DNA of 56,505 nucleotides from Phormidium sp. FACHB-1136. GTDB lineage: Bacteria > Cyanobacteriota > Cyanobacteriia > Phormidesmidales > Phormidesmidaceae. The notes under the pieces were generated by a model, which had not been told where the DNA came from, searched no databases, and saw only the letters and a program-made list of their open reading frames with translations. The DNA lies in contig NZ_JACJRS010000031.1 in the NCBI RefSeq assembly GCF_014697375.1, forward strand, positions 1-56,505. Reading direction: 5' to 3'. The translations under genes and the position numbers were made by a program. How positions within the stretch are numbered: the first letter of the stretch is position 1; each line of letters opens with the position of its first letter. This document shows, piece by piece, positions 38,337 to 47,198 of this stretch.

Positions 38337-38540
38337 ATGGACGACACCACCAATTGCGAAAAGCTGGCCACCGTCTTAAATCGCGCTGGGGATCAGGGAA
38401 AAGGATCCTTTTGCAAAATGCTCTGGGGGAACCAGCCCGATACCGTCCAGGCCCAACTGAAACCCCTGCTCAGCGCCAACACCCTCGAACTCCTCAGCCA
38501 GCCGGATTTAGGACAAGACTGGGGACGGGCTAGTATTTGA
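38337..38540 (+). CDS. Hypothetical protein, 67 aa
   Basis: [20 protein letters not shown] and [20 protein letters not shown] read as real protein, and GGGAGAGGCC before the ATG is a fair ribosome binding site. In-frame starts at 38310 and 38253 lie upstream. It overlaps the rimK 3' end by 11 bases on the opposite strand. No family is recognised. Confidence 0.5.
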   Translation: MDDTTNCEKLATVLNRAGDQGKGSFCKMLWGNQPDTVQAQLKPLLSANTLELLSQPDLGQDWGRASI

Positions 38541-39447
38541 TGCGGTCGTTGTCGGATTGTTGGGTGTTTTTGGGAGCGGTTTGTTTCACCACAAAGTCGA
38601 TAATTTTGCCCCCCACATCAATCCCGGTGGCTTGTTCGATACCCTCTAAACCGGGGGAGGAGTTCACCTCCATCACTACGGGGCCGTGGTTAGATCGCAG
38701 CAGATCGACCCCGGCCACCCGGAGCCCCATGGCCCTGGCGGCACGAATGGCGGTGCTTCGTTCCTCTGGGGTGAGGCGCACCCGACTGGCGGATCCACCC
38801 CGGTGCAGGTTGGATCGAAATTCCCCCGGTGCGCCCTGGCGTTTCATGGCGGCGACGACCTTATCGCCAATCACGAAGCAGCGAATATCCATCCCCCCCG
38901 CTTCTTTGATGAACTCCTGCACCAGAATGTTGGCATCCAGGCCGCGAAAGGCTTCGATGACGGACTTGGCGGCCTGTTGGGTTTCCGCCAGCACCACGCC
39001 AATGCCCTGGGTGCCCTCCAGCAGCTTAATCACCAGGGGAGCACCGCCCACAATGTCCACAAGGCCATCGATGTCTTTGGTGGAGTGGGCAAAGCCCGTG
39101 ACAGGCAGGCCAATGCCTCGGCGGGCCATGATTTGCAGGGATCGCAGTTTGTCCCGCGAACGAGAGATGGCCATGGAGGTGTTGGCAGTAAACACTCCCA
39201 TGATTTCAAACTGACGCACCACCGCCGTGCCATAGAAGGTATTGGATGCTCCAATGCGGGGGATCACCGCATCCACGCCCTCCAGGGGCTTGCCTTGGTA
39301 GAGCACCGTGGGTTTGTGGGAGGTGATGTTCATGTAGCAGCGCATGTGGTCAATGACTTGCATATCATGGCCCCGCGCTTCGCCAGCCTCCTTCAGCCGC
39401 CGAGTGGAATAAAGGGAGGCATCCCTGGATAAAATCACAATTTTCAT
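38530..39447 (-). CDS. rimK: RimK-type alpha-L-glutamate ligase
   Basis: The 305-residue ATP-grasp ligase adds glutamate residues to the C-terminus of ribosomal protein S6 or a similar target. Motifs: [38 protein letters not shown], the ATP-grasp loop [37 protein letters not shown] and the metal-binding [15 protein letters not shown]. The start at 39447 (MKIVI) is preferred to 39465. The adjacent minus-strand gene upstream (39579) is RimB-like, matching the known rimAB-K clusters of proteobacteria. Confidence 0.94.
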   Translation of the reverse strand: MKIVILSRDASLYSTRRLKEAGEARGHDMQVIDHMRCYMNITSHKPTVLYQGKPLEGVDAVIPRIGASNTFYGTAVVRQFEIMGVFTANTSMAISRSRDKLRSLQIMARRGIGLPVTGFAHSTKDIDGLVDIVGGAPLVIKLLEGTQGIGVVLAETQQAAKSVIEAFRGLDANILVQEFIKEAGGMDIRCFVIGDKVVAAMKRQGAPGEFRSNLHRGGSASRVRLTPEERSTAIRAARAMGLRVAGVDLLRSNHGPVVMEVNSSPGLEGIEQATGIDVGGKIIDFVVKQTAPKNTQQSDNDRIKY

Positions 39448-39578
39448 AGCAAGCCTAAGGGGCATGAACAGGTAGATAACAAAAAATTAGACTGACCTCG
39501 TGATTTCACAATCCGGGGCTTGTAGCCGCCAAAAACCCTTGAACCACCCCAGGCCCGCCCCCTTCGTGTGCAAGGATA

Positions 39579-40034
39579 TCAGGTCTTTTCGGGTAATGGT
39601 TGCAGGTAGGAGTGTTCTGGATCAACCAGGTACCGCCGCCGCACCGCCTGCCGCCCTAGCAACAGGCGAAATCCCATCACATCGCGGTTGGTGAGGGTCA
39701 GTTCAATGGGCCAAATGTGTCCGCCCACCTGCACCGGGGTTTGAATCACCGGGCGCAGTTCTTCCTGTCCCCCCGAATTGCGTACCAAGCGCTCCTCTAG
39801 GAGCACCGCCTCCGCGATCACAATGTGGCGGTCATCGCGCTGGATGGGGTGAGCCTGAAACCGCACCATGGCCACGCCGTGGCGGTCAAAATGCTCTAGA
39901 TCGAAGGCATGGAGGGCTGAGGATCGCGCTCCCGTATCCACCTTAGCCTTGATGGCCTGCACCCCCAGATGGGGCAGGGCCACCCATTCGCGCCACCCAA
40001 TCACGCCATCCCACGTCCTCCTGACAGTCCCCAT
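39579..40034 (-). CDS. RimB-like retropepsin-type ATP-dependent zinc protease family protein
   Basis: The 151-residue protein has the DTGA aspartic-protease motif (KAKVDTGARSSALHA, Asp33) followed by IELTLTNRDVMGFRLLLGRQ, as in the DUF785/RimB family that trims or modulates poly-glutamate tails added by RimK. It lies 131 bases upstream of rimK on the same strand, which supports joint function on S6. One domain copy implies action as a dimer. Confidence 0.88.
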   Translation of the reverse strand: MGTVRRTWDGVIGWREWVALPHLGVQAIKAKVDTGARSSALHAFDLEHFDRHGVAMVRFQAHPIQRDDRHIVIAEAVLLEERLVRNSGGQEELRPVIQTPVQVGGHIWPIELTLTNRDVMGFRLLLGRQAVRRRYLVDPEHSYLQPLPEKT

Positions 40035-40133
40035 CCGTCACCCCAGTGCCTTCACCCAGTCACGTCCTCAGACCTCGCCTTTCTATCCTAGCGATTTGCC
40101 CTACACTATTAAGGAATATTTCAATACCTTGCC

Positions 40134-40961
40134 GTGACCGATACCCTCACCCGCCCTCGCCCACTGACCGCCCGCTCGTTGCCGCTCAAAACCCTGTGGG
40201 CTGATACCCTCACCGTCTTTTGGGGCGATTGGCTCGATCTGCGGGTGCGGATTCCCCAGGTGGCTTCGTCGGGCTTGGTATCGCCGTTGATCTATATTTT
40301 GGCCTTTGGCTTGGGGCTGGGCAGTGCCATCGACCAGGTGTCCACGCCGCCAGCGGGGGATACCTACCTAGAATTCATTTTGCCGGGAATGGTGGCCCTG
40401 TCCTCCATGGTGATTAGCTTTGGCGGTACCACGTTTTCCATCTGCGGGGATCGCCTGTTCACCAAAACCTTCGAGGAAATGCTGCTCTACCCGGTACATC
40501 CCCTGGCGCTGCACCTGGGCAAAATGCTGGCGGGCATTGTGCGGGGGCTGATGACCGCGAGTTCCGTGATTCTGGTGGCGGTGCTGTTCACAGGACGGGT
40601 TTGGAGCTTCATCAATCCCCTGTTTCTGTTGCTGGTGGTGCTGAACTGCGCCGTGTTTGCGGGGTTAGGGGTGATTGTCGGCCTCAATGTCAAATCCCTA
40701 GAAAGCGTGGGCCTATTCAATAATTTCCTCATCGTGCCCATGTCCTTCCTAGGCGGCACCTTTTTCGACCCCACCATGCTGCCCCCCGCCCTAAAGGTGA
40801 TTGTCTACTTACTTCCCCTCACCTACACCACCATTGGCCTCCGCGCCGCCGCCTACCAGCCCCTAGCGGAATTTCCTTGGTATACCATCCCCATTCTGCT
40901 GGTGGTTGCGATTGGCTTGGCCCTCGTAGGGGCCCAGCAGTTCTCTAGCCAGCAAGACTAG
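40134..40961 (+). CDS. ABC-2 type transporter permease
   Basis: The 275-residue protein starts at a GTG after ATACCTTGCC. It has six helices, VSSGLVSPLIYILAFGLGLG-type first helix, MVISFGGTTFSICGDRLFTK and the FEEMLLYPVHPLALHLGKML loop typical of ABC-2 exporters. The later FLGGTFFDPTMLPPALK and PLTYTTIGLR motifs resemble NodJ/DrrB. Like the permease at 8380, it has no adjacent ATPase. It is divergent from the RimB-like gene. Confidence 0.88.
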   Translation: MTDTLTRPRPLTARSLPLKTLWADTLTVFWGDWLDLRVRIPQVASSGLVSPLIYILAFGLGLGSAIDQVSTPPAGDTYLEFILPGMVALSSMVISFGGTTFSICGDRLFTKTFEEMLLYPVHPLALHLGKMLAGIVRGLMTASSVILVAVLFTGRVWSFINPLFLLLVVLNCAVFAGLGVIVGLNVKSLESVGLFNNFLIVPMSFLGGTFFDPTMLPPALKVIVYLLPLTYTTIGLRAAAYQPLAEFPWYTIPILLVVAIGLALVGAQQFSSQQD

Positions 40962-41020
40962 GCTAGGCAGGCCGAAGGTAGAGGTAGACGCGTCATCCTT
41001 CGACGGCGATAGGCTTGGGG

Positions 41021-42121
41021 CTATTCTCCTCCCCTAGGTGACGGCGATGCAGGGGGGTGGGAATTTAACGACGGTGTGAGAGGGGCGGTCAGGAGGGCCG
41101 TGTCTTCCTCGGCGGAGGCGATGGCCGTTGTTTCTGAGGTTTCAGCGGGCACCAATTGGGTTTCTCCGGGAGCAGAAATGGGGCTGGGCACTAGACCCCC
41201 TACCCCCCGGTACCAGGTCTGGTAGAGGTGGGCAATGGAGGAACTAAACCCGTTGGGCAGGTTTTGTAAGGCCTCTAGGGCGTCCTGGGCGGTGGGGTAG
41301 CGGTCGCGGAAATCGCAGCGCACCATCCGGTCAATCACCTCTGACAGGCCGCTGGAGACCCCTGGGGCGTAGGATCGCCAGTGGATTTCGCAGGTTTCAG
41401 GATCTTCCTCAAGGCGATGGGGTTGCAGCCCGGTCAAGGCCCGAATCCCCATAATGCCCACGGCATAGACATCGCTGCTGAAGCGAGGTTTGCCAGCGCA
41501 CTGCTCGTTGGGCATATAGCCCTTTGTGCCAACGGCCACCGTGGGCTGGGTCGTTTCGGGGCTAGCCTGGGGGGGAGAGGTGGCCGGGGTGGTTGGCCGT
41601 ACCTGTTTGACGGCCCCGAAATCAATCAGCACCACCTTGCCATCTCGGTGGCGGCGAATCAGGTTGGAGGGCTTCACGTCCCGATGAATTACCTGGTGGC
41701 GATGGACGAAGGCCAGAATTTCCAGCACCTCCTGCAAGAGTAAGACCACCCGTGTTTCTGACCAGGGCTTGCCCACCTCCATTTGGCGGCTGAGGCGACT
41801 ACCCTCAACGTATTCTTGGGCGAGATAGACCTCGCCGCCTTCCTCAAAATGGGCCAGCAGCGTGGGGATTTGGGGATGCCCGCCCAGTTGGTAGAGCACC
41901 TGGGCCTCGGCCTCAAACAGCCGACGAGCCAGGGCGAAGGTATCGGGGTCTTGGTTCTGTAGCTTAAACTGCTTCAGGACGCACCTGGGATGGGTAGGCA
42001 GGTGCAGATCCGCCGCCAGAAACGTTTGGCTAAAACCACCAGAGCCGAGCGGCCTCAGCAGTTGGTAGCGCCCGCCCAGGGGTGTCGCTACCATGCCACT
42101 TCGGATCTCAGCATCCGGCAT
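41021..42121 (-). CDS. Serine/threonine protein kinase
   Basis: The 366-residue protein has a full Hanks-type kinase domain: GSGGFSQTFLAADLH (P-loop), CVLKQFKL (Lys), VIHRDVKPSNLI (catalytic Asp), VLIDFGAVKQV (DFG) and GYMPNEQ activation loop end. After about residue 290 a Pro/Thr/Ala-rich tail of 75 residues follows without a membrane helix or sensor domain, so it is likely cytoplasmic. The ATG at 42121 or the one at 42094 (MVATPLGGRY) could be the start. Target unknown. Confidence 0.93.
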   Translation of the reverse strand: MPDAEIRSGMVATPLGGRYQLLRPLGSGGFSQTFLAADLHLPTHPRCVLKQFKLQNQDPDTFALARRLFEAEAQVLYQLGGHPQIPTLLAHFEEGGEVYLAQEYVEGSRLSRQMEVGKPWSETRVVLLLQEVLEILAFVHRHQVIHRDVKPSNLIRRHRDGKVVLIDFGAVKQVRPTTPATSPPQASPETTQPTVAVGTKGYMPNEQCAGKPRFSSDVYAVGIMGIRALTGLQPHRLEEDPETCEIHWRSYAPGVSSGLSEVIDRMVRCDFRDRYPTAQDALEALQNLPNGFSSSIAHLYQTWYRGVGGLVPSPISAPGETQLVPAETSETTAIASAEEDTALLTAPLTPSLNSHPPASPSPRGGE

Positions 42122-42614
42122 AGACAACTCGCTACCGCTGGCCGGGAGGCACGGCGGCAGATCACAGGCCAGCGAGGCGGAGCCAGGGTCAAGGTGGTTG
42201 GCAGGGCGGCCCATGGATTGCAGATGTGCGCCGATCTAATGGGGAAACGTGACAGAACTTTACCTCAAAAAACCATTCCGTTGGCGTCGCCAACGGTACT
42301 GAAGCTCAAGTTGATCCTGGGGAGGGGGCATCCGTACACCAACCTAATTTTACCGACCGTTGGCCCTCGTCCTCTGTGTCACTCTGTGTCAAAAGTCTGC
42401 GTTTTGTATCGAGCGTGGCTGGGGAAGTGTGAAAACCTACAGACCGATCTCATTTTGCCTCCTAGGGTTGGGCATACTGGAGAGTATCGATACAATCAGG
42501 GAACCATGATGGCTCGCCCACCGTTAAAGCTTGGGGCAATCCTCCAGACATCGATCCGCAGTCGCCTATCCCGGCCCTGTCTATTGGCTTTGTCCACTGA
42601 GGATTTTTGTCGCT
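42122..42614. other. 493-bp divergent region with a 19-bp palindrome
   Basis: Between the kinase and the GGDEF-EAL gene I see no gene. A near-perfect palindrome CCGTTGGCGTCGCCAACGG (42278-42296) forms a 9-bp stem; TGTGTCACTCTGTGTC at 42375 is a direct repeat. Both gene promoters should lie here. Confidence 0.6.
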
Positions 42615-44321
42615 ATGCTCGACCTTGCTAACCTCCAGACCCCCTTGGATGTGGCTATTCTAGACCACCTGCCCGACGCCATTGTCGTGGTGGGGCACCA
42701 GGGCCAGCTTCTCTTTTGTAACCACCAGGCCAAGGTTTTGCTGGCGGGCCATTTGGCTAGCCTATGGGAGATCGATGGCAACGATCAGCATCGGGTGTTA
42801 GATCGTCACCATTGCCCCCTAGGGCGTGATCAACTTCCCCTAAAGCGGGTGGTGGCGGGGGAGATCCTCGAAAATGAAGAGATGGTTCTCGCCCGACGCG
42901 GTGCCGATCATTTGCTCTGGGTGGCGGTGAGCGGTGGCCCGGTGTCGGGGGACACGGCGGCGGGTATTCTCTCGCTGAGGAATATTTCGGCCTACAAACA
43001 ACGGGAGAGCCAACTGCACCGCCGAGCCTACCAGGATGATCTCACCCAATTACCCAATCGGGCCGCCCTGATTGACCACGTCAATGACCTCCTGGCCCAG
43101 GGGCGGGAGGCGGAGTCTATGGCGCTGTTGTTCATCGACTTAGACCGCTTTAAGGCGGTGAACGATAGCCTGGGGCACTGGGTGGGCAACCAACTGCTAG
43201 CCGATCTCGGTCGGCGGTTGCAGCAAACCCTCCCCGATCATGCCCTGATGGCTCGCCTAGGGGGGGACGAGTTTGCCCTGGTGGTCGATCACCTCACCAG
43301 CTCAGACGAGGCCATTGCCCTAGCGGAGGCGCTGCGCCACACGATTACCCAACCCTTCCACCTCGCCAACCACGATCTCTATATTGACGCTAGCATTGGC
43401 ATTGCCCCCGGCCCCGGCCCCTACCGCCACGCCGAAGACTGGCTGCGCGATGCCGACACCGCCATGTATCAGGTCAAGGATCTGGCGGATCGCCATTGGT
43501 GCATGTTCGACAAATCGTTGCAGAACCTCGATAGCCATCGACTTCAGTCGGAAATGGCCCTACGCCAAGCCCTAGAGCAGAACGAACTGCGGCTCCACTA
43601 TCAGCCCATCGTCACCATTAGTAATCAGGCGATTATCGGCTTTGAAGCCCTAGTGCGCTGGCAACACCCAGACCGGGGACTGCTGATGCCAGGGGAATTT
43701 ATTGCCATTGCCGAGGCCAGCGGCCTGATTATTCCCCTCAGTTGGTGGGTGTTGGAGGAAGCCTGCCGCCAAATGCAGGCTTGGACAGAGGCTTACCCCG
43801 GCATAGCCCATTTCACCGTCAGCGTGAATATGTCTAGCAAGCAGTTTTTCCAGAAAGATCTGGTGGAAAAAGTGCAGGCTATCCTCACCAAAACAGGCTT
43901 TGATCCCCATCGGCTGAAGTTGGAAATCACCGAAGGCGTGCTCATCGACCACTCTGATTCCATCATCGCCACCCTCGAACAACTGCGGGCCATAGGCATT
44001 CGTCTTGCCGTAGACGACTTTGGCACGGGCTATTCCTCCCTCAGTTACCTGCACCGCTTCCCCTTCGACTGCCTCAAGATTGACCGATCCTTCATCGAAA
44101 ACGCCGACCAAGACTTTGAAAAGCTGGAAATCCTTCAGTCTGTGGTGCGCCTCGCCTGGAACCTGGGCCTAGATGTGGTGGCTGAAGGGGTGGAAACCCA
44201 CCGCCACTATGCCCAACTCAAAGCCCTCCGCTGCGAGTCGGGTCAGGGCTATTTGTTCTCCAAACCGTTGCCCCCCGATGCCGTGGAACAGGTGCTTCAA
44301 CAAGAAACTAGCCGTAGCTAA
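42615..44321 (+). CDS. PAS-GGDEF-EAL cyclic-di-GMP protein
   Basis: The 568-residue protein has an N-terminal PAS domain (LDVAILDHLPDAIVVVGHQG), a diguanylate cyclase domain with intact active site ARLGGDEFALVV, and an EAL phosphodiesterase domain with IGFEALVRWQHP, metal ligands in LKLEITEGVLIDHSD and VDDFGTGYSSLSYL, and loop 6 residues. Neither membrane helices nor an RxxD inhibitory site upstream of GGDEF is seen. It may do either activity; in such hybrids the EAL often dominates. The ATG at 42615 (MLDLANLQTP) is used. Confidence 0.94.
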   Translation: MLDLANLQTPLDVAILDHLPDAIVVVGHQGQLLFCNHQAKVLLAGHLASLWEIDGNDQHRVLDRHHCPLGRDQLPLKRVVAGEILENEEMVLARRGADHLLWVAVSGGPVSGDTAAGILSLRNISAYKQRESQLHRRAYQDDLTQLPNRAALIDHVNDLLAQGREAESMALLFIDLDRFKAVNDSLGHWVGNQLLADLGRRLQQTLPDHALMARLGGDEFALVVDHLTSSDEAIALAEALRHTITQPFHLANHDLYIDASIGIAPGPGPYRHAEDWLRDADTAMYQVKDLADRHWCMFDKSLQNLDSHRLQSEMALRQALEQNELRLHYQPIVTISNQAIIGFEALVRWQHPDRGLLMPGEFIAIAEASGLIIPLSWWVLEEACRQMQAWTEAYPGIAHFTVSVNMSSKQFFQKDLVEKVQAILTKTGFDPHRLKLEITEGVLIDHSDSIIATLEQLRAIGIRLAVDDFGTGYSSLSYLHRFPFDCLKIDRSFIENADQDFEKLEILQSVVRLAWNLGLDVVAEGVETHRHYAQLKALRCESGQGYLFSKPLPPDAVEQVLQQETSRS

Positions 44322-44358
44322 GACGAACGCGACGGCTTACACTCAATCCAGCTTGCCT

Positions 44359-44401
44359 GCCCCCGGTATCAGCGGACGAGGAGATCTCGCCCCTAGGGTT
44401 T
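44359..44401 (-). repeat. Dispersed intergenic repeat, copy 3 (inverted)
   Basis: The reverse complement contains CTAGGGGCGAGATCTCCTCG and CCGCTGATACCGGGGGCAGG, matching 9195-9269 and 16560-16635. It lies between the convergent GGDEF-EAL gene and the 44558 ORF. Confidence 0.75.
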
Positions 44402-44557
44402 GATGGGCTGGGAATCGGGGTTATCCAATGAGGATTTGGTATTAGAAGCAAAGTAAAGATGGATTAGGGGCGAAGCAAGATCACCGGGGACAACCGATAG
44501 AAGGCCCATGGGAGGTCAGATCGTGGCCATGTTCTCCGAGGAACGCTAGGGCCGCCC

Positions 44558-44830
44558 TTAACCGTTGATGGAAACCTTAACCCCGACTTCCTCCCGCTTG
44601 GCAACTGGGGCGGAGAGGTGGGCTGGAATGGGCTGCATGGGGGCCACGGTGCGGGCAGACTCAGGGGTCATCATGGCCGATTGTTCCGTCGCTTGTTCGA
44701 GGTGACCTGCTGACTGGGCGGCTTCAGCGGCATCCATCTGGTCGCAAATGGCCTTGGCTAGGGTCATGGCGGCGTAGATGCCCCCAAGGTAGAGCACGAA
44801 GTCAAAGGCCCCAAAGTAAACCTGAAACAT
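44558..44830 (-). CDS. Hypothetical protein, 90 aa
   Basis: MFQVYFGAFDFVLYLGGIYA starts a probable short membrane or amphipathic segment followed by AAMTLAKAICDQMDAAEAAQ, an Ala-rich helix, then a Pro/Met/Thr tail. The start is well spaced from a GGGGATCCTCCC-type leader. Function unknown. Confidence 0.55.
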   Translation of the reverse strand: MFQVYFGAFDFVLYLGGIYAAMTLAKAICDQMDAAEAAQSAGHLEQATEQSAMMTPESARTVAPMQPIPAHLSAPVAKREEVGVKVSING

Positions 44831-44939
44831 GGGGGGTATCCTCCCAATGGGTCAATTTGTTCCGCTGATATTACCGCATTCTTGGGATGAAGGGAGCTAC
44901 CCTACCACCCCATGGCCCTAGATCTAGCGCCTGGACATA

Positions 44940-45150
44940 TTCCTCCGTGGCGGGGGATTTAGCCTCAGGCATACATTATTGAAAGCTATCAATCAGACCC
45001 AAAAAACAAATTGTCCCTAATCAATCTGTACCTTTCTTTTTGGGACAGTCATTGGTTAAACTCTATCCTATGTAGATAGCATTAAGTCTATCGAAAACTA
45101 AAGTTGATTGATTAAAGTCAATTTACTTTAAGATCTTTTCAGGTTTCAAC
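44940..45150 (+). promoter_or_regulatory. AT-rich dyad-rich leader of the ndhF-ndhD operon (probable LysR/CcmR-type control region)
   Basis: This strongly AT-rich block precedes the CO2-uptake ndhF. It contains TGTCCC/GGGACA (45012-45017/45042-45047), three half sites CTATC (45063), GATAG (45075) and CTATC (45088) forming two overlapping dyads, and TTGATTGATTAAAGTCAA (45104-45121), an imperfect TTGA-TCAA dyad like LysR-type sites. Low-CO2 NDH-1 operons in other cyanobacteria are repressed by the LysR regulator NdhR/CcmR; control here is inferred. The -10 is not pinned. Confidence 0.5.
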
Positions 45151-45202
45151 CCACGACCTAACGCCCTTCTTTGCTGTCCCGTTGCCAGAGAGTAGCCTGT
45201 CT

Positions 45203-47071
45203 ATGACCCTGTTCCTCACTCCGCTCTTGGCCGAAACGAGCTGGCTGATCCCGCTCTATCCCCTGATGGGGGCGCTGCTCACCATCCCCTGGTCGCCTGC
45301 CATGATTCGCCGCACGGGGCCACGTCCGGCGGGTTATATCAATATTGTGACGACGGCTTTTGCCTTGATTCACAGTCTGCTGGCGTTTATGGCTTTTTGG
45401 GGCAAGTCATCGCCCCAGTTTTTCTTTGCCCCCTGGCTCAATGTGGCGGGGCTGGATCTCACCATTCCCCTGGAGGCCGACGCCATTACCCTAGGGGCCT
45501 GTGTGCTGATTACCAGCCTCAATCTGCTGGCCCAAATCTACGCGGTGGGTTATTTGGAGATGGATTGGGGCTGGGGACGGTTCTTCGCCATGATGGCCCT
45601 GTTCGAGGCGGGCATGTGTGGCCTGGTGTTGTGTAACTCCCTGCTATTTTCCTACATGCTGCTGGAGATCCTCACCCTGGGCACCTACCTGCTGGTGGGC
45701 TTTTGGTACAACCAATCCCTGGTGGTGACGGGGGCGCGGGATGCCTTTTTGACCAAGCGCGTCGGCGACCTGGTGCTGCTGATGGGGGTGCTCGCCATCT
45801 ATCCCCTCACCCATACTTGGGACTTTCGGGAACTAGCGGCCTGGGCACAGACGGCAACCGGGATTGAACCGAGTTTGCTGACGCTGATCGGCATTGGCCT
45901 GATTGCTGGACCCATGAGTAAGTGCGCCCAGTTTCCGCTGCACCTGTGGTTGGATGAGGCCATGGAAGGCCCCCTACCCAGCACCATTCTGCGGAATGCC
46001 GTGGTGGTGACAACCGGGGTGTGGATTCTGGTGAAACTGGAACCTGTGATTGCCCTGTCTTCCACCGCTAGCGCCTTTGCCATTGCGGTAGGCACGGTAA
46101 CGGCCATAGGGGCGACGTTGATTTCCGCCGCCCAGATCGACATTAAACGGGTGCTGTCCTACCTCAGCAGTGCCTACATGGGGCTGATGTTCATTGCCGT
46201 GGGTGCCCACCTGCCCAATGTGGCCCTGCTGCTGGCCCTGATCTACGCTCTGGGCATGGCCACGCTGGTGATGGGTTCGGGGTCGATTGTTCTCAGCGTC
46301 ATCACCCAAGATTTGACCCAGATGGGTGGGCTGTGGGGTCGGCGTCCGGTAACGGCCATGTCGATGCTGGCTGGAGCGGCTGGCCTGGTGGCGCTCCCTC
46401 CCTTGGGTGGTTTTTGGGCGATGCTGTCCCTGGTGTCGGGTCTGTGGGCGGAACAGCGGGGACTGCTGGTGGCGATTGTGCTGATTGTGAACTGGCTGGT
46501 GGCCTTTAGCCTCGCTCGGATGATTGGCCTGATTTTTGCAGGCAACACCCAACAGATGACCATCCGCGCCCCAGAACCCATCTGGCTGATGACCATCCCC
46601 ATGACCCTGGTGGCGGGCTTTACCCTGCATTTGCCCCTGGTGATGGCGCAGTTGAATCTACTGCCCAACTGGGCCGAGGTCAGCCAAGACATGGCGCTGT
46701 TGCTCACCTGGTCGAGCATTCTGGGCGCTGCCGTGGGGACGCTGCTTTACGTCAACCGAGTGCTAGAAAGCCCCGCCAAACTGGTGCAAAAACCCCTGCA
46801 AAACCTGCTGGCCTACGATTTCTATACCCCCAAGATCTACCGCAACACCTTTGTTCTGGGCGTGGATCTGCTCTCGCGGGCAACAGACTGGCTAGATCGC
46901 TACGTGGTGGATGGCCTGGTCAACGCCATCGGGCTGGCCTCCCTCTTTGGCGGCGAAACCCTCAAATACGGCAACAGCGGACGGCTTCAGTTCTACGTGC
47001 TCACCATTGCGGTCGGCGTGGCGGTGATTGGTATTCTGCTGGGCTGGTCGTCGTTGACCGCGCTGTTTTAG
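45203..47071 (+). CDS. ndhF: NAD(P)H-quinone oxidoreductase subunit 5 (NdhF, CO2-uptake type)
   Basis: The 622-residue membrane protein has many helices and the antiporter-like NuoL motifs: LLFSYMLLEILTLGTYLLVG, MSKCAQFPLHLWLDEAMEGP (conserved proton-channel region), AAQIDIKRVLSYLSSAYMGL. The early IRRTGPRPAGY is typical of the NdhF3/NdhF4 forms used by CO2-hydrating NDH-1 complexes, as is the absence of a long C-terminal domain. It heads an operon with ndhD. ATG at 45203. F3 versus F4 cannot be settled by eye. Confidence 0.93.
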   Translation: MTLFLTPLLAETSWLIPLYPLMGALLTIPWSPAMIRRTGPRPAGYINIVTTAFALIHSLLAFMAFWGKSSPQFFFAPWLNVAGLDLTIPLEADAITLGACVLITSLNLLAQIYAVGYLEMDWGWGRFFAMMALFEAGMCGLVLCNSLLFSYMLLEILTLGTYLLVGFWYNQSLVVTGARDAFLTKRVGDLVLLMGVLAIYPLTHTWDFRELAAWAQTATGIEPSLLTLIGIGLIAGPMSKCAQFPLHLWLDEAMEGPLPSTILRNAVVVTTGVWILVKLEPVIALSSTASAFAIAVGTVTAIGATLISAAQIDIKRVLSYLSSAYMGLMFIAVGAHLPNVALLLALIYALGMATLVMGSGSIVLSVITQDLTQMGGLWGRRPVTAMSMLAGAAGLVALPPLGGFWAMLSLVSGLWAEQRGLLVAIVLIVNWLVAFSLARMIGLIFAGNTQQMTIRAPEPIWLMTIPMTLVAGFTLHLPLVMAQLNLLPNWAEVSQDMALLLTWSSILGAAVGTLLYVNRVLESPAKLVQKPLQNLLAYDFYTPKIYRNTFVLGVDLLSRATDWLDRYVVDGLVNAIGLASLFGGETLKYGNSGRLQFYVLTIAVGVAVIGILLGWSSLTALF

Positions 47072-47137
47072 GCCGAGTTTCCCCCTCACCTAGAGGCCGA
47101 GCCGCCCACCCTACGGGAAGCAAGCTACACCCTAAAT

Positions 47138-47159
47138 CCCTCTCCCCTAGGAGAGAGGG
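47138..47159. repeat. REP-like short palindrome between ndhF and ndhD
   Basis: CCCTCTCCCCTAGGAGAGAGGG, a near-perfect palindrome, lies in the 127-base ndhF-ndhD gap. Confidence 0.7.
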
Positions 47160-47198
47160 CCAGTCTTCTCCATCACAAATCCCTATACGATTCTCGCT

